A stretch of 64,000 nt of DNA from Verpa conica (taxonomy: Eukaryota > Ascomycota > Pezizomycetes > Pezizales > Morchellaceae). The notes below the pieces were generated by a model. The model saw only the letters and a list, made by a program, of their open reading frames with translations, had not been told where the DNA came from and searched no databases. Below are positions 22,107 through 35,455 of this stretch, one piece after another; the stretch's first letter is position 1, and each line of letters begins with the position of its first letter. Position numbers and translations under genes: made by a program. The stretch lies in assembly GCA_033030425.1 (NCBI GenBank), contig JAUFSD010000024.1:868001-932000 (forward strand), given 5' to 3'.

Positions 22107-23291
22107 CTACGATTTCAACCAATCCCCTTCTCTAGGCACCTCAATATACCTCAACCTCATCTTTACCTCAAGCTCCTCAACTAATTTTTCTAGATGGCTA
22201 ACATTCACCTTGGCGTTCTCGAGCTGGAACCTTGCGCGAGAGAGCTGAGTATTTTCAGCGATATACCTATCCCGATGATCTACCCCAGAGGGCTGGAGGC
22301 CACTCCCCGAAGCAATAGTAGGAGGGGTTTTATACCTCTGTTTCTTTGTGCCCTTTTTTTCGACGGAGCTCTTCTCCTTCTCCTCCTTCTTAGACTTGGA
22401 AGTGGCCATCTTGGAACGCATAGTGGAAATTCTGCTGCCACGGAAGAAGTTAAGGAAACCTCCAGTTTTGGCCTTCTTTTTCTTGTCGACATAGCCCTCT
22501 TCGCCCGGAGCAGGGCCTTCACCATATTCGAAGACTGGCATGGAGGGTTTGCGAAATGGTACTGGTTCTGGGATGACTTCTCTCTCTATCATTGAGGATC
22601 CCGCAAATGATTCATTAGAGGGAAAGATTTCCTTTCCCTTTCCCTTGTCCCTGTACGATGGTTTCTCAGTCAACTCCAACTCTCCCCCGCCACAAGAAGG
22701 GGTGGTAGCAGGTGTTGAATAAACCCCGGGTCCAAGACTACCCTCAGAATGTTCGGGTCCAAAGATGCTGGGGAGAGAATATGGAGTTCCCCGGATCTCC
22801 CTCTCTTCGACTTCTTCGACCACTGGCAAGGTTGCCTCATCTTTCATTTCTTCCATTAGGGTTTTGTTAAGTATCACCTTCCTCATGCTTGCCTTGTTCT
22901 CCACCTCCTCGTAGCTTCCTTCACCGCTCTCCACAATCTCCTCTAGTCTCTTGGGGCCATCCAAAGTTATATTATCAAGCCTATTAGCGGGTGAAGGTGC
23001 TTCAAACATCTCCGTATCTCTCCTCCCACATCGATCTTTCAAGTCATTTGAGTAGCTAGACGCAGATCTCGACCCAAATACGCCCACGTCCTCATCCTCC
23101 TCCATGTGATTACTTGCCGCATCCTTGAACGTTTCTTGGAGAATCTGGAAAATGCTCCCGGGTTGTGGTACGTTGGGTTCGCATTGATCGAGACGATCCT
23201 GGTATGGGTTAGTGTCTTCAGGAAAGGCGCCGGGAAGGGAGGGGGTGGGCTTGTCTAAAAGCTTTTCGGAGACTTTGGTGACTGGAGTCAT
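22107..23291 (-). CDS. Fungal hypothetical protein with C-terminal coiled coil
   Basis: A single exon of 394 codons starting at MTPVTKVSEKLL, the first ATG after a long polypyrimidine stretch (purine-rich on the sense strand). The N-terminal two thirds are acidic and apparently disordered. A basic Lys-rich block lies at about residues 290-335 (SKKEEKEKSSVEKKGTKKQ). The last 50 residues form a predicted coiled coil (RARFQLENAKVNVSHLEKL, then EELEVKMRLRY). There is no signal peptide or membrane segment. I do not recognise the family. The basic block followed by a short coiled coil suggests a dimeric nuclear or scaffold protein, as inference only. Confidence 0.65.
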   Translation of the reverse strand: MTPVTKVSEKLLDKPTPSLPGAFPEDTNPYQDRLDQCEPNVPQPGSIFQILQETFKDAASNHMEEDEDVGVFGSRSASSYSNDLKDRCGRRDTEMFEAPSPANRLDNITLDGPKRLEEIVESGEGSYEEVENKASMRKVILNKTLMEEMKDEATLPVVEEVEEREIRGTPYSLPSIFGPEHSEGSLGPGVYSTPATTPSCGGGELELTEKPSYRDKGKGKEIFPSNESFAGSSMIEREVIPEPVPFRKPSMPVFEYGEGPAPGEEGYVDKKKKAKTGGFLNFFRGSRISTMRSKMATSKSKKEEKEKSSVEKKGTKKQRYKTPPTIASGSGLQPSGVDHRDRYIAENTQLSRARFQLENAKVNVSHLEKLVEELEVKMRLRYIEVPREGDWLKS

Positions 23292-23300
23292 TGTTTGAGG

Positions 23301-23360
23301 GTTTCTTTTTTATTTTTTTCCTTTTTTCCTTTTTTCCTTTTTTTTTTCCTTTCCTTTTTG
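23301..23360. repeat. Polypyrimidine (T/C) tract upstream of the 22.1-kb gene
   Basis: About 60 bases built from CTTTTTTC-like units directly upstream of the start codon at 23291. On the gene's sense strand it is a GA-rich leader or promoter tract. Confidence 0.8.
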
Positions 23361-26300
23361 AGAGAGGTATTTTTCGGTTTAGAAGAGAGGTGACTTATGA
23401 CTTTGAAGGAAAGGTGACTTTTAGTAAATTTCTAGAGATATTAGAGGGAAATGAATACCAGTAGTTTACTGAAAGCAGTGAAGATCGAAGATTTTCAGGG
23501 TAGGGATGCTAGTGTTATTTTTCAGGGAAAAACTTTTCTTTTATAGTAGTGCCAGGGTAGAAATGAATACGTCGGTTTTCGGTCATATAGAGTGTGGAAT
23601 GTAAGCTACGGGTCATACTAATTACGTCGTCGAATCTATAAGCGCTCGTTAGTTAGTACAGAGAATAAGCAAATACCCTATGTAATAGAGACTTACGTAC
23701 TATTAGATATTTTAGGTTAGGGGTTTTTATTTGTTTACCCTTTTCCAACTAATATTAATGCTGACTGTAGCTTATGTTATAAGTTATTAATTACGTCATG
23801 ATCTATCACTCGCTAAACTAAACTGATGGATTTCAATTTTATTCATTGAATACATATACGTAGTCCTCTTTTTATAATAGAAACTAGGCGCCTATCTTTA
23901 TTGTTCTCAGACTACCGAATAGAAGGTTGTCTCATCTGTCTCACTTTACATCTACTTTTTTTTAATAAAAAAAACTTATATAACTATGTCCACGCAAGTG
24001 TATTCTCAACACCGTCCTTGAAATTAGATAATTTTGTGATGAAACTACATCAGCTATAATGCTTCACCAGCCAGTAGGTATACTTGGTGAATTTTCTAAG
24101 TATCATCTCCTCCATCGACGCCTAAAGTAGATGAACTACTATTCATAGAATCTGCAATTTAGAAAAATGCAAAAGACTTCATTCACTAGGTGAACTATAT
24201 GACCAATTATACAGGGATTCAAGCCATGAACCTTGAGCGATGGGAGTTACCAACTGGCTTACAGCCCCTACTAGTAGGCCAAGCGACCTAACAACATTCT
24301 TTGCTACTTCTTTTGTGATCATTACTGTTTTCAGTAGTACGTGTCTACATAGCAACAGGCCCTGTGAATCTAGCCTCAAATATAATGATTTTAATGCTAA
24401 CATATCTAAAATTAGTCGGAAAATACCTAATTTTATCCTAAGCCAGTTATTGAAGCCCATAAGACATTAGGTAAGGGTGGTATAGGAGCCATCCACCGCA
24501 TAGTTTATGCCAAGGAATTCAATCTTTATTCGCCATATAGTCGTAGACTTATAATAAAATTGCTAAAGGTGTAGTATTTAGTATATCAACTATTAAAGAA
24601 GGTACGGGTTCCTCTCATTTCATAAATATAAGCCCCACATAGTGGCCTACCCATGATTAGATCGATATGACCACGACCTTCAAACTTATACTCAAGTATC
24701 AGTAAAATCTGGTATTCTCACTCTTCTAGGTTCTTTATGTGGCCTAAAAGAGATATATAACTAGAATAAGAATCATACCAGAGTATTTTACGGTTTTCGG
24801 TGCTTAAAAATCTTATATTCTCAGTATACGAGTAATAATTATCCGTTCCACTATTCTTGATTTCTAGCTACCCGAATTATAAGGCATCAGGTCTGTCTTA
24901 ATCTCGCAGACCGTAAAAATGCGTACATACTTAAAAAGAACCTAAAATTTATTATCTTATGACGGTAAAGTGCTTGATTATGGGAGACGATATACTTTGT
25001 ATTATCAAGACTGAAACCTCTGATTTTGTGAATATCATATGGCTTCGTAACGCAACGTCAGCGTTCGACTCAGATAGAAAAATCTACTTATTCGGATCAC
25101 TTTGAGTTTAGTATATAGCCTAAGTAGTCAGTGAGGTGCTATTACCTTTTGCCCTTTTAGTATAGTCCAACCTCTTAAGCGTTTTTCGAGAGTTGTGGAG
25201 TACTCTAGCGTCTGTACGTATTTCTCATAAGGAGCAACCTAGATCCAAGATTCATATTCACTAGCTAGTCACATCAAGTACTTTTTAAAGAAAAGTGGGG
25301 TATAGAGACAAATTTATACAAAGTCTAGATACTACGGGACTAAAAAGAAACTTAAAAAACAGGTAGACCTGGTAAATTAGTAGGATGAGGGATTATATAG
25401 GATTAAAATGAATCTAGTGTGATCTAAAGTAGAGAGTACCAATTTGTGCAGGTGAAATTGTCTTTTATGCTTATAGGCATCACTAAAATTATACATCCTC
25501 TATCACTCGGCCTCTTCTCTCGAATCAAGCTAGCCTAGGCCGGCTCGTGAAGAGCCCCCGCTATCTAGAATACTGAACATGTGAATTTTAACTTTCTAAA
25601 TTATAGAAATAATCTAGTATATACGTGGCTTTAGTATATGATATGCTCTCTTATCTACTATCTCAAGTATCTCATCGATCACCGATAACATCGATCATCT
25701 GGCCCGGACATCATACCACCATTACCATTTCTAGAGATAATATTCCACAAACTACACTCTACTATCCCCAGTCTTAACTCCTACGTACATCCTCCGAGGC
25801 TTCCATGTTCAGCAGCTATCTTATACTAGGATTCACACCTACAAATAACATGAGTCAGTCCAGATCTTCAGCTCCTGAATGGCCCGTATAACCTGAGAAC
25901 ACTTTATTCAACCCCCCGCGTGACGCAAGAGCTCGTTCGGTAGATGTGCCTCAAATGTCAGTATCATTCGTATATCACCACTCCCGTAATTTTCAGACTG
26001 AGGCAGATAGCAAGCTATATTAACGCTTTTATATGTGCAACAAAATTGGCTCGGCTGCGGCAGCGGGACGAACCGCCATGCTGACTCAGGCCAACGGTTC
26101 ATCCCATCTTGAGTCAACCTGAGATCACACCCACTAACAGCTATCCCACCGCACCAAAGCACATTTCTCACTTAAATATAGAGCTTTTGGGAAAATTACT
26201 CTCATAATCAACACGATATCATATTTCATCGATCGGAAATATCTAGAACCTAGATCTCATAGATGGGCTTAATCGAACACCTAAACATACACCCTTACAA

Positions 26301-29300
26301 GAGGTATTAACTCGGGGCCATGCTTAAGCTTGACTCGTTCCGTGAAATATGTGCTGGAAATTTTACCAGTTCTGTGGAATCTCGCGATCGAGACGATTCA
26401 GGTGCTAACCTTTAAAACACTCCGCCTCCTGCCCTATAATACATGGATATGTTATTCAGCTGCGCTTAGACTCTAATATACTGGCACTCGTATTCCAAAG
26501 ACTGATGTAAAAATGCGTCACTAAACATGTGATATCACTCGTCACTCGTCACCCCACTACACAACCAAAGACCTAGTGATACAATTATCCTAAAGCTAGG
26601 GAGGCTTCAGCACTGATTTTATCAGCTTTACCTACCCCATATCTTAGAAGAGATCAGTCTCAATCAAAATTGACAGGGACAGACTGAACTAACTCTCGAG
26701 CTGACAGCACTCTTCTTTTAAGTTATAAAGGTAACTTATAGGCTAGTAAACTAACATGGGATAAGAGCGTGCTTGCCTTGTAAATGTGCTCAGCATGCAG
26801 ACTACAGTGGGCCACGGCGGACCACGGCGGACCTATCTTGCTGATACTCGGTCAGCAGATACTAAATCATTAGACATATGATACACGCTTTCCATATGAT
26901 ACAGCAAGACGGGATTCTGAAAAAAATTGCAATTACAAACTAGATATGCGGGCCTGCAATCAAAGCTTTATGCATCTTCGTCAAGCCTGTCTAAAATTCT
27001 ACCTATGCAGGAGTCCTTTTGCGGGGATTTAGTAAGTCAAGGCTGACGGCGCAGTGTAATCTAAAGAACAGCACAAAACAAGAAAGTTTTAAATAGTCCT
27101 GGTCCTACTGGAAAAATAAACCGGCTAGTTGAAATCCCGGTATGGTCTCTTACGTCGGAAGATAACTACCAACCGAGAATTTATCCATCTGGACTGTCCA
27201 TCTCGAAATCTCGCATTTCGGTACGTTTTAGTGGATTGGCTACTGAATGCCGATAGCGGTTCCGACCGATATCGGCTTTGCTTGTAACTCGTGATCCTGT
27301 CCCCTTGTTGGCGAATCACCAGCGTCAACCGGTGAGGATACGCTAACCTGCCCAATCTGGTGTCAATGGATCCACGGTTCATCTTGGTGGTTATGCGTGA
27401 TTGGCAACCGGGGTAGCTTATAGTGAGCACTCCTCCCTAGATGCATTGGAGGAGTGCCCAATAATACTAAATTTTATGCTCCAATAACTACTGCGAGGGA
27501 GTGGAACGGTTTACATCGAAGCGTAGTGATACGCTGCCTTAGCCTTACAATTGAGACGGAGCTTCGGTTATTGATGATGGTCCAGGTTTAAATCGCCTGA
27601 ATTGCGTGTGCTCGGTCGGGATCCGGTTAGCTAAATTCGATTCTCCCGCTTACTGGAACAGTTGCAGATTATTAAGGGGCACGGATATCTTTCTCGGTAG
27701 TTGTTGTGAATCCCGAGCTTTCATTAACCCCTTCCTGTAATACTTAACTAATCCTCCTATATGATGATCCTTCAAGTGGGGAACAAGGAGCAGGGAAAAC
27801 GGGGATGAAACATGTGATTTTTGAAGACACAGGTGTGATATTACTGATGCCCATACGAGGCGAATATACCCAATTCTGTTTGGTGGCTGACGTGCTATTT
27901 AGCCCGCCGTTATAATATTTCGCCGATTGGCGCATGGGTTTGGCTCAGGGACTTCTTTGCTTCTGTGCCGCTTGTTTGTTTCCTGCAGCCTTACTGAGCA
28001 AATAACGCACATGAAAATTGCTCCTCGGATACCTTGGTGGTAATTGGAGGAAGGTACAGGGTCATCTAACTTGGGTACCTTTTCGTATCATACATGACTA
28101 TATGAGACCTTGGCCCGAGTGATAATCTGTGAAGCTTTTTTTTATAGGTTTTGCAGGCTACATGATGCACAGATACATGATTACAACCCTACAAGCTTTT
28201 CTTGTGGTACACGAGGTTATGCTAAAATAGGGTAGCTGGTAAAGCTGTAACTCGTGGATTATGAGAATTGATTGGCTAAATAATAAACAATGGTATTGAA
28301 ACTATATACAGCCGACCATCCCAAGCAGTCAACTTTCAAACAAACAGTGTCTTGTACACTTGGCTTTGTGAGCGCTAGTCCAACGATTTTATAACTTTCT
28401 TGTCTTTTGCCGGGTTCGCTTGTGCGCGTGCATTTATGCAGACAGAGGAGTAATTATTGACGGACTGATCGACAGCACCTACTTTGCTCAATATTTATAA
28501 GCTAATCTCCGCTCCTCGGAATAATTAGGCCTCGGAGGGCTAAATTTGCCCCTCCTTTATTGGCTCGCTTAAGTAAACCATACCGGGACCTCGACCGGGA
28601 AACTTGTCCGAAACTCAAAACATACCGTTTCCAAGCACCTGTGGGACTACGAGACATCCTTAGGACCAGGTTTACTAGAACAGATACAGGAAGAGGTACA
28701 CAGCTACTCGTATTCCAAACAGTACACGAAATGTTTCATGAGGGATTCAATTATAATATATTGAAAATTTATTAGACTAATATACAAAATTCCTGGTCCA
28801 CATATATAATGCTACCAGAATAACTATAGTAGTGGGAGAAATACTATTAGTATCCGTGAGGGCTTTTTGTTTTACTTAATACAAACTATATTGAAACTAG
28901 AAATGGGTTCTACTTACTTACTTATTGGGTGGCTCATGTAGGTGATATAAACGACACTTAGGCACCAATGCTTAGACATCACTCCTAACTTCCATTTAGT
29001 GCCTTAATATAGCAAGCGATCAGCCTCTTAGTCACTCTGCACTCAATTAATGAGCCGTTAAGATCTTCATGTGTTGGAATCTCGAGTGTTTCTGCCAAGC
29101 AGGCCAATACATAACAGCAATGCGAATAGGGATAGATTGTGCTTCGCCACCGCGGAGGGGATTTGGTTTCTCAAACCGGCAAATTTCTTCATTGTAACTG
29201 CTGTGCTTATTGAAGGCGTAATGTTCTCAATAATTCCAGAGACTCCGTCGGGCTGTGGCCTCCACAGCTTTAACCAGGATTTTACTCGTGAAATCATTCG

Positions 29301-32300
29301 GGCTCCACGGTCCCGAGTTATAACTTGAAGAGCAAGGCATGACGAAACTCTAACTCTCTAGATCTACTTAGATTCCAATGCAATAATGCAATAGTCTCTA
29401 ATTGTCCTAGATCAACTATATCCTAACAAGGAAAAAATCACACGCCCTCACTCGTGATACTAGTGGGACTTCACAAGGTATTAGCCATAGCTGCAAGTTT
29501 ATGTATATGCACGAAATAACATCATTCTGGGAACCTCTCGGCTTTGTATATATGATCTACAACGGGGAAGGTAAAAACATGCCGGTGATTAGCAGCAATT
29601 ACGTGTTCCACTACTACAAGTACTCGGATCAGCGGCGGAAGATGAGCACGGGTACGGGTCCCACAATGTTAGCAATTTCTCAGGGTAGAAATCCCGCTAT
29701 TCCCAACTTTACGTCCCCGGCACGAGTACATGCATCTCAAGGCCAGATTCCGTTTCATGGGGTGCATGAACACTTTCACTCCTGTTCCTTCATCAGATTT
29801 TATTGGGCCTCCCCCTTTCCTCCAAGTTTCTGGGTCTTCGATGAAACATACCTCATTGGTTGCGAAGTCCTTACGGTGGGATGTCCTGTGGGTCGTGATA
29901 TATGATCGTCGTATAAACGCCTTTTGGTGGATCATTATAGCTGCACGATATATCTATTCTCTGCATATTTGTGGTAGCACGGACATTATCGATTTGACGT
30001 GCTACGAGTACCACTAAAAACATTTTGACCGCATGTGTTTACTGCAGGCCAGTTTAAATTCTGCCCAAGCATATCACCGTAAAGACAGCTTTCTTCAAGC
30101 AGAAACTGTTCCATGAAGGCCTAGTGTGGCTTAGGCTGCAGCCCATGTTGATCCCTAGCCAGAGGGCAAGCCAGCTAGAGGAGAAGCCAGCACATACGCA
30201 CACACCACACACAATGCAAACAAAAAATAAATGCTTCTATACCGGTTTCGAAACTCACTACATACAGGACCTAAGCGAAACATGGGAAGTTCTGTACGTC
30301 GGACATGCTCTCCACATGCTAATCTTATTGGTCGATGAAACAATGGGAAATAAACAGAGAAATGAGCAGATCAGTGCGTCTCATCCATGGAGTGCATATC
30401 TCCACGCGTCTCACAGTGTCTACCAGCCAACGGTTATCCCATCCATTAGTTTCCTCCCCTCTCTTCCCGAAAAAGCTCGTCGTTTTCTTCACCTCGATGA
30501 AGGTCATAACACCTCCGAATCTCAGCGCCTTCCGGATGTTCAATGGGCTTTGATCAATAAAACGCGGTACAGTACTCGAACAGCTGATGATCATCAGAAA
30601 TCCTTTGCTTCTCTGAATTATTTCCCTCATACACCTTCAAAGGACCCTTGTAGAATTTTCACCAGACAATTGCGGGGCATTGGTTTACCACTCAATGCCC
30701 ATTGTGCATGACGAGCTAGCAGAAAAACTTAACGCCATTCTCGGTCTCAGTCAGCTGCAACAACGCACTACAGAGGTGGGGGAGAGGAGACAGGTGGCAG
30801 TGGTGGCACTGATTTCTTTTTGCTGTTGAAAAATTCATACACCAGCCACATTACTTGGCCTATTGTCCCCCACGTCGTAGTAAGAACAGTTTCCTTTATC
30901 GCAACCATGCAATTGTGGCTTAAGTAGTCAACTGCACAAGCGTAACCTGAAAGTGGCAAATCAAGAGTGGACGGATTACTCCGGCCGGCCGTCATGAAAG
31001 TCTTGTTTGGTGAAGTACTCGCGGGAGGTGTGGAGATGACCGAACTAAGCCGCCGGTTTGCGATGTCAGGCTGAATTAAAAAGGGCCGTTCCCCAGCAAA
31101 AGATGATTCAAGGTTCTTCTCGCTTCTCACGAGTAAGCGAGTCAGCAGAAGATTTCGGTAATGATATCTTCTTGCATAAATTTTTTGATATTAGATCACT
31201 ATCGGTTGTTATCAGCACGTGCTGCCAAGATCAATCAGTAGGTTTTTTTATTGCCCAGTAAGGCCAAGGCCTGGAGGCGGGTACTGGCCTGAAGGTTATA
31301 GCATGGACTGCATGCTGTAAAATGCTATATTTAAGATTTCTTTCCAGCTGATCTGCATCTAGATGAATCTAGGTGAGTTATGTAACGGCAAAAGGAGATA
31401 AAACGCTTGCTGTGGCAGGCCCAGACCCCTTGAGACCTTGTAGATCATTTAAGTTCCACCTTATCTTTATTAAGACTTGGTAGCGGGACTAGTATTATGA
31501 AGGTAAATGATCAGACTTTATAGATGAGTTATCATGCACAATAGTCACTAATGTACTTAAAGTGCAAGAAAATGCATCTAGGATGCAGGTGGACATTCAG
31601 GTACTGGAGCCAACCATCCCTTTTTTTACCCTATAAAATTCCTGACTAAAGAGTCTCGATTCTCCAACATCAAGAATCCGACCCAAAAATATCCGAGGCT
31701 AAATATTTAGCAGACACCGGCGACTTTTGCGATCCTTGGCAAAGGTGCTGATCTATAACCTGTTTTCTTTCCCCTCTAGAACTTCACGATATCACCTGAT
31801 ACACACAAGCTTCTTTGGACATGCTCGCCATAGGACAAACAACCCGGGGAAACCTGCCCGGATGGACACTTGCCACGGACCAGATCCACGGTTCAGGTAA
31901 ATGGAAAGTGGCCCCTGCGTTGTCTCACCCCAAGATCGGAACCCGCTGTTCAGATCGACTGTGCGTTCCCCAGGGGCACCCGATCAGAAAATTCTCCACA
32001 TTCTCGATCGTTAGTTTAGGCCCGCCGTGTGTCTCTCGGTAACCCCCAATTCTAGACCTTAGTCACGATTCTCGTCTCCGGCCTTCTCGATCTTGACCAG
32101 GGTACTGTAATAGACGGGTGTCTATCTGGATACCCGGGTTTCCCATGTTACCCCGAAATCGAAAAGAAGAAAAACGGGTGCAGGAAAGGAAGTAAATTAT
32201 GGCACAGCGGAGGAGATCGCGATCACATCGTGCTAGAAAGGAAGGGAGCTTTCCCCTCGGTATGTACGTATTGCGCGAACCGAGCGGATTCCCCCATTCT

Positions 32301-34621
32301 TGGTAAGTACCCCATGCTAACTAGTACTCGAAAAAAAATTACGAATTGACTTGACGTTGAAAAAAAGTTTTTCATTTTTCTTCTTTTTGTTCGTGGATGG
32401 GCCGATTCCCAAGCAACAACACGATCCACGCTGATGCCGGTTACTAACGATGGCTTACGGCCTACCTGCCCAGGTTTAGGGCCCCACCACGTTTGCTTGT
32501 TGGAACCCACGATCGACCGATGCAACTTCTAATGTCATGAGGGGATGATGGACCAATCGGAGTTTTTAGCAGCCAGGGTTTCCGCATAACGGGCGGCGGG
32601 AAAGGAGATATGAGACATGACGTTACTTAGACGTCACATCGAGCATCAGGCTCGGCATTGATAAACAGCGGAGAACTGATGCGCAACGAGAGCCTCACCA
32701 GGTACCAAAAACAGAAAAAGGGGATTAGGGTAAATAATAGTATTAAGGGTTCAGGATCATCACAGATCGACGCGATGAGCTTAAGAAGTGTATTCTTCCT
32801 TTTAAAATAGTTTAAGACAGCTAGATCTGTAAATTTAAAAACGCCGCATAGGAAGTGCCTCCCGATATCAAAGGTAAAAAAAGGACGCAAGGAACAATTC
32901 TCCTCACTTTCGGGTATAACCGGCCAAAAAACCACTGATGTCATAGAGACCCTGTTATCAATGCCCTGTTCCTGGTACTGAAAGTGTATTAAATCATATA
33001 TTTTTTGATAGATAAACAGATACGGGCTTGTTGGCTGCAGGGGAATGGGTGTCCCTTCCGGAGGGTAGGTTGTGATATGAGCATCCGTCAGCAAAGAGGA
33101 TTCCAGGCCATCCTGTTTTCGATGATCTCCTTTGTAGAGTTATATTTCTGGAGGGGGGCGAGCTCGGATGATATCAAACAGCCCTCTTTGTCTCTTCCTG
33201 GTGGGAGGGGGGGATTTGTACGTTGCGTTGCGTTGAGTGGAGACCGACGACGGAGGACACATCCGTTCACTCACACACTGGCGCGGACCGTGCACACTCT
33301 GCGTCGCATGTGCTGTAGGGCCTACATACCAGGCTACAGCTTGTGGAACACACACGCTGGTTCCCCGCAACGCTGATCAGTAACATAAACGTGATTTATA
33401 GACTGAGAGCCTCTGAACCTTACGAAATTGAAAGGCGAAGAAGGAAAAAAAAAGGTTTATTTTTGTAGTGGAGGTGGGAAGCGGAAATGAGACGCCGAGG
33501 ACTAAGGAACGGGGGAAAGATGCGTGTACCAGTAAGAATGCCGCGTAATACCAACAATACTAATATATAGCATATTGATGTTTTTCTTTCTTTCCTTCTT
33601 TTCCCTTTGATTTCCCTCTTCTCTAAAATTAAATAAAGTTATTTAGAAAAATAAAAAAATTCAGATCAGGGTTTGTAGCGGTTTGGTTAATTTTGACTTA
33701 GTTTACTTCTTAGACCTCAAAGTTAACAAGAGTCTTTGCTACATTTAATAATAATAAAAAAGGGATACCCATATCAAGGATAAAAAAAATAGATAGCAAA
33801 AATATTATCAAATAAAGATTCTTATCGCATGATTCTACCACAGAATCGCGCATTTTTGTTTTGTTTTCAACACCATCATCCCTACCCCCCCTTTGAAAAA
33901 AACTGAGAATTGACAGATAATCATCTCCAAAGGAAGAGTGAAATAAAACAGCAAACGGTAGTTTCAAAAAACAAACAAAAAAAACGTTTCTGTATGTAGC
34001 TATCCCAGGAATGATAAAGGAGAAGCCTTGTTAAACCGCCCAGGAAAGAAACCGTAATTGGAAGGATAAAAAAATCAGATCAGAACAAAAAACCAACCCA
34101 GACCGAACATAAGAAAAGTAATTTGAAACGCCGTTTTAACGCCTTAGACCCGATCCAAAAAGGAAAGAAGTAAAAGAAAAAGGAAAGAAGAAAAAATACC
34201 CCATTGCAAACCCGCCCAGTAAAAAAAGAGCCTAACCAAAACGACCCGAAAGCAGACCGTCCGCCAAAGACCCTTATATAAATGAGAAAACCTTGGAGCA
34301 AAATAAATCATGTGCCAGAAATGAAGGGTTAGGAAAAAGAAAACAAATAATCGATGATGCAATCCTATAAAAAAATTACAAAGAAGTGAAAGTGGTGTGC
34401 TAGTTTGTTGTTTCAACCGCCGATTAAACCGTCAGGAGGTGTTGAAAGTGATTTTGGGCTCGGACTGCCGAGTTTGAGTGGGGAAGAGGGGGAAAAAAAA
34501 CTCCCGGAAAAACAGGTTGAATGGAATTTCTCGAATAATAACGACCGGATGCGTATATTCTCTCGCGTGGAGATTGAACTAACCTAACCAAGGCTTCAAT
34601 TTTTTTTTTTTGTTTCTTCTC
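23361..34621. other. About 11 kb without a supportable gene
   Basis: From 23.4 to 28.5 kb the DNA is AT-rich with stops in all frames, as in decayed (possibly RIP-mutated) repeat DNA. More GC-rich islands occur near 25.9-26.2 and 27.1-27.7 kb. From 29 to 33.4 kb composition is mixed and several frames of 60-195 codons occur on both strands (for example 30124-30711 plus and 30768-31130 minus), but none shows a known motif. From 33.4 to 34.6 kb the DNA is A-rich and probably 3' flank of the zinc-finger gene. TATCACTCG occurs at 23804, 25501, 26533 and, inverted, 28117. I see no intact transposon. Confidence 0.5.
27427..27457. other. Perfect 10-bp stem, 11-nt loop hairpin
   Basis: GCACTCCTCC and GGAGGAGTGC are perfect inverted repeats separated by CTAGATGCATT. 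The hairpin sits at the end of a GC-richer island (27.1-27.7 kb) inside AT-rich DNA. It is not followed by a T-run, and its role is unknown. It could be part of a structured RNA or of a transposon end. Confidence 0.6.
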
Positions 34622-35455
34622 TTATGGATAGCTTGAGGTCGCAACGCTCGCCAACGCATTCAAGCCACTGTCTTCGCCGAATGAGTCTGAATAGTGTGAA
34701 TATGATATTGCCTGCGGTGAGTGGTAAGAGTGCATCCGGGGGTGTAATTCCGGTCTGGTGGCTGCCTCTATCGACTCGGGAGATACAACATCTTCGGCCG
34801 ACATTCTCCTCTTCCTCGCGGCGCGTTTGCTAGCGGATCCACTTTGATGGGTTCGGTAGTGTTGCATGCAATTGTCTTGCCTGCTGAATCTAGCTCCACA
34901 TCCTGTCTCGGGGCAAACGTAGTTCTTCTCTCCGGTGTGGATCCGGGTGTGTCGCGCGAGATGGCCAGAAGTCGTGAATGATTTCCCGCACTGACAAGTG
35001 TATCGCCGGGAGGTCCTCTTGACGACTGGGTTTGCTGCGCCGGATTTCGGGGATGGGGGGACAGAACTGGCGGGAGTTCGAGTGCTGGTGGTTGGTGAAA
35101 GCTGTTCTGGCTCCGGGATTACATGTACCACTGCAGAACCGAGAACTGGGGACGAGCTTATGGAGGAAGCGCCATTTGATAGCGGGAGAATCTTCTCAAA
35201 GGGTGGCAGACTGAGGTTAGGAGGTGTGCGAGGTGAGCACAAAGACAAAGAAATAAGCGAACTTGACGAAGATGAAGCAGACTCGATGGAATCATGTCGG
35301 GAAGTGTATGGCCTGCAATAATCGGGAGACATTGGTGGTGTAGGGGAAGATGCGGATGATGATGCATATGAATACGTATTATAATCATTTTCTTCTTCAC
35401 AGAGGAGGGAGACCCGCCGGCCGGACGAGGTAGTGATAGCCCAATGATTTGCCAT
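34622..35455 (-). CDS. NRG1: Nrg1-like C2H2 zinc-finger transcription factor
   Basis: About 277 residues from [11 protein letters not shown]. An upstream in-frame ATG at 35548 exists, but the intervening sequence looks like 5' UTR. Two adjacent C2H2 fingers lie near residues 152-205: finger 1 contains [17 protein letters not shown] and finger 2 [16 protein letters not shown], joined by the linker TGEKN. These words match the Nrg1/Nrg2 family of glucose- and stress-regulated repressors, which bind CCCCT-type sites. In finger 1 the first two zinc ligands are C-x-C (CQC) instead of the common C-x2-C. The N-terminal half is Ser/Pro-rich. A short basic segment (RAARKRR) follows the fingers. Over 4 kb of gene-free DNA lies upstream, as often seen for developmental regulators. 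The family is clear; orthology to yeast NRG1 is likely, not proven. Confidence 0.78.
   Translation of the reverse strand: MANHWAITTSSGRRVSLLCEEENDYNTYSYASSSASSPTPPMSPDYCRPYTSRHDSIESASSSSSSLISLSLCSPRTPPNLSLPPFEKILPLSNGASSISSSPVLGSAVVHVIPEPEQLSPTTSTRTPASSVPPSPKSGAANPVVKRTSRRYTCQCGKSFTTSGHLARHTRIHTGEKNYVCPETGCGARFSRQDNCMQHYRTHQSGSASKRAARKRRMSAEDVVSPESIEAATRPELHPRMHSYHSPQAISYSHYSDSFGEDSGLNALASVATSSYP

Noticed and set aside
24179..24470. Possible reverse-transcriptase fragment in an open frame
   Set aside because: Hydrophobic and Leu-rich words only; no FADD/YVDD or other diagnostic motif on either strand.
27481..27620. Possible tRNA (box-B-like GGTTTAAATC)
   Set aside because: No acceptor or anticodon stem pairs in register; rejected as chance.
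29501..29935. Open frames on both strands (134 and 88 codons)
   Set aside because: Both overlap each other, neither has a known domain, and neighbouring frames are closed. Could be decayed transposon sequence, but cannot be supported.
30124..30711. 195-codon open frame on the plus strand
   Set aside because: No recognisable motif, Ser/His-rich composition, and overlapping open frames on the minus strand of similar quality. No splice-linked extension found.
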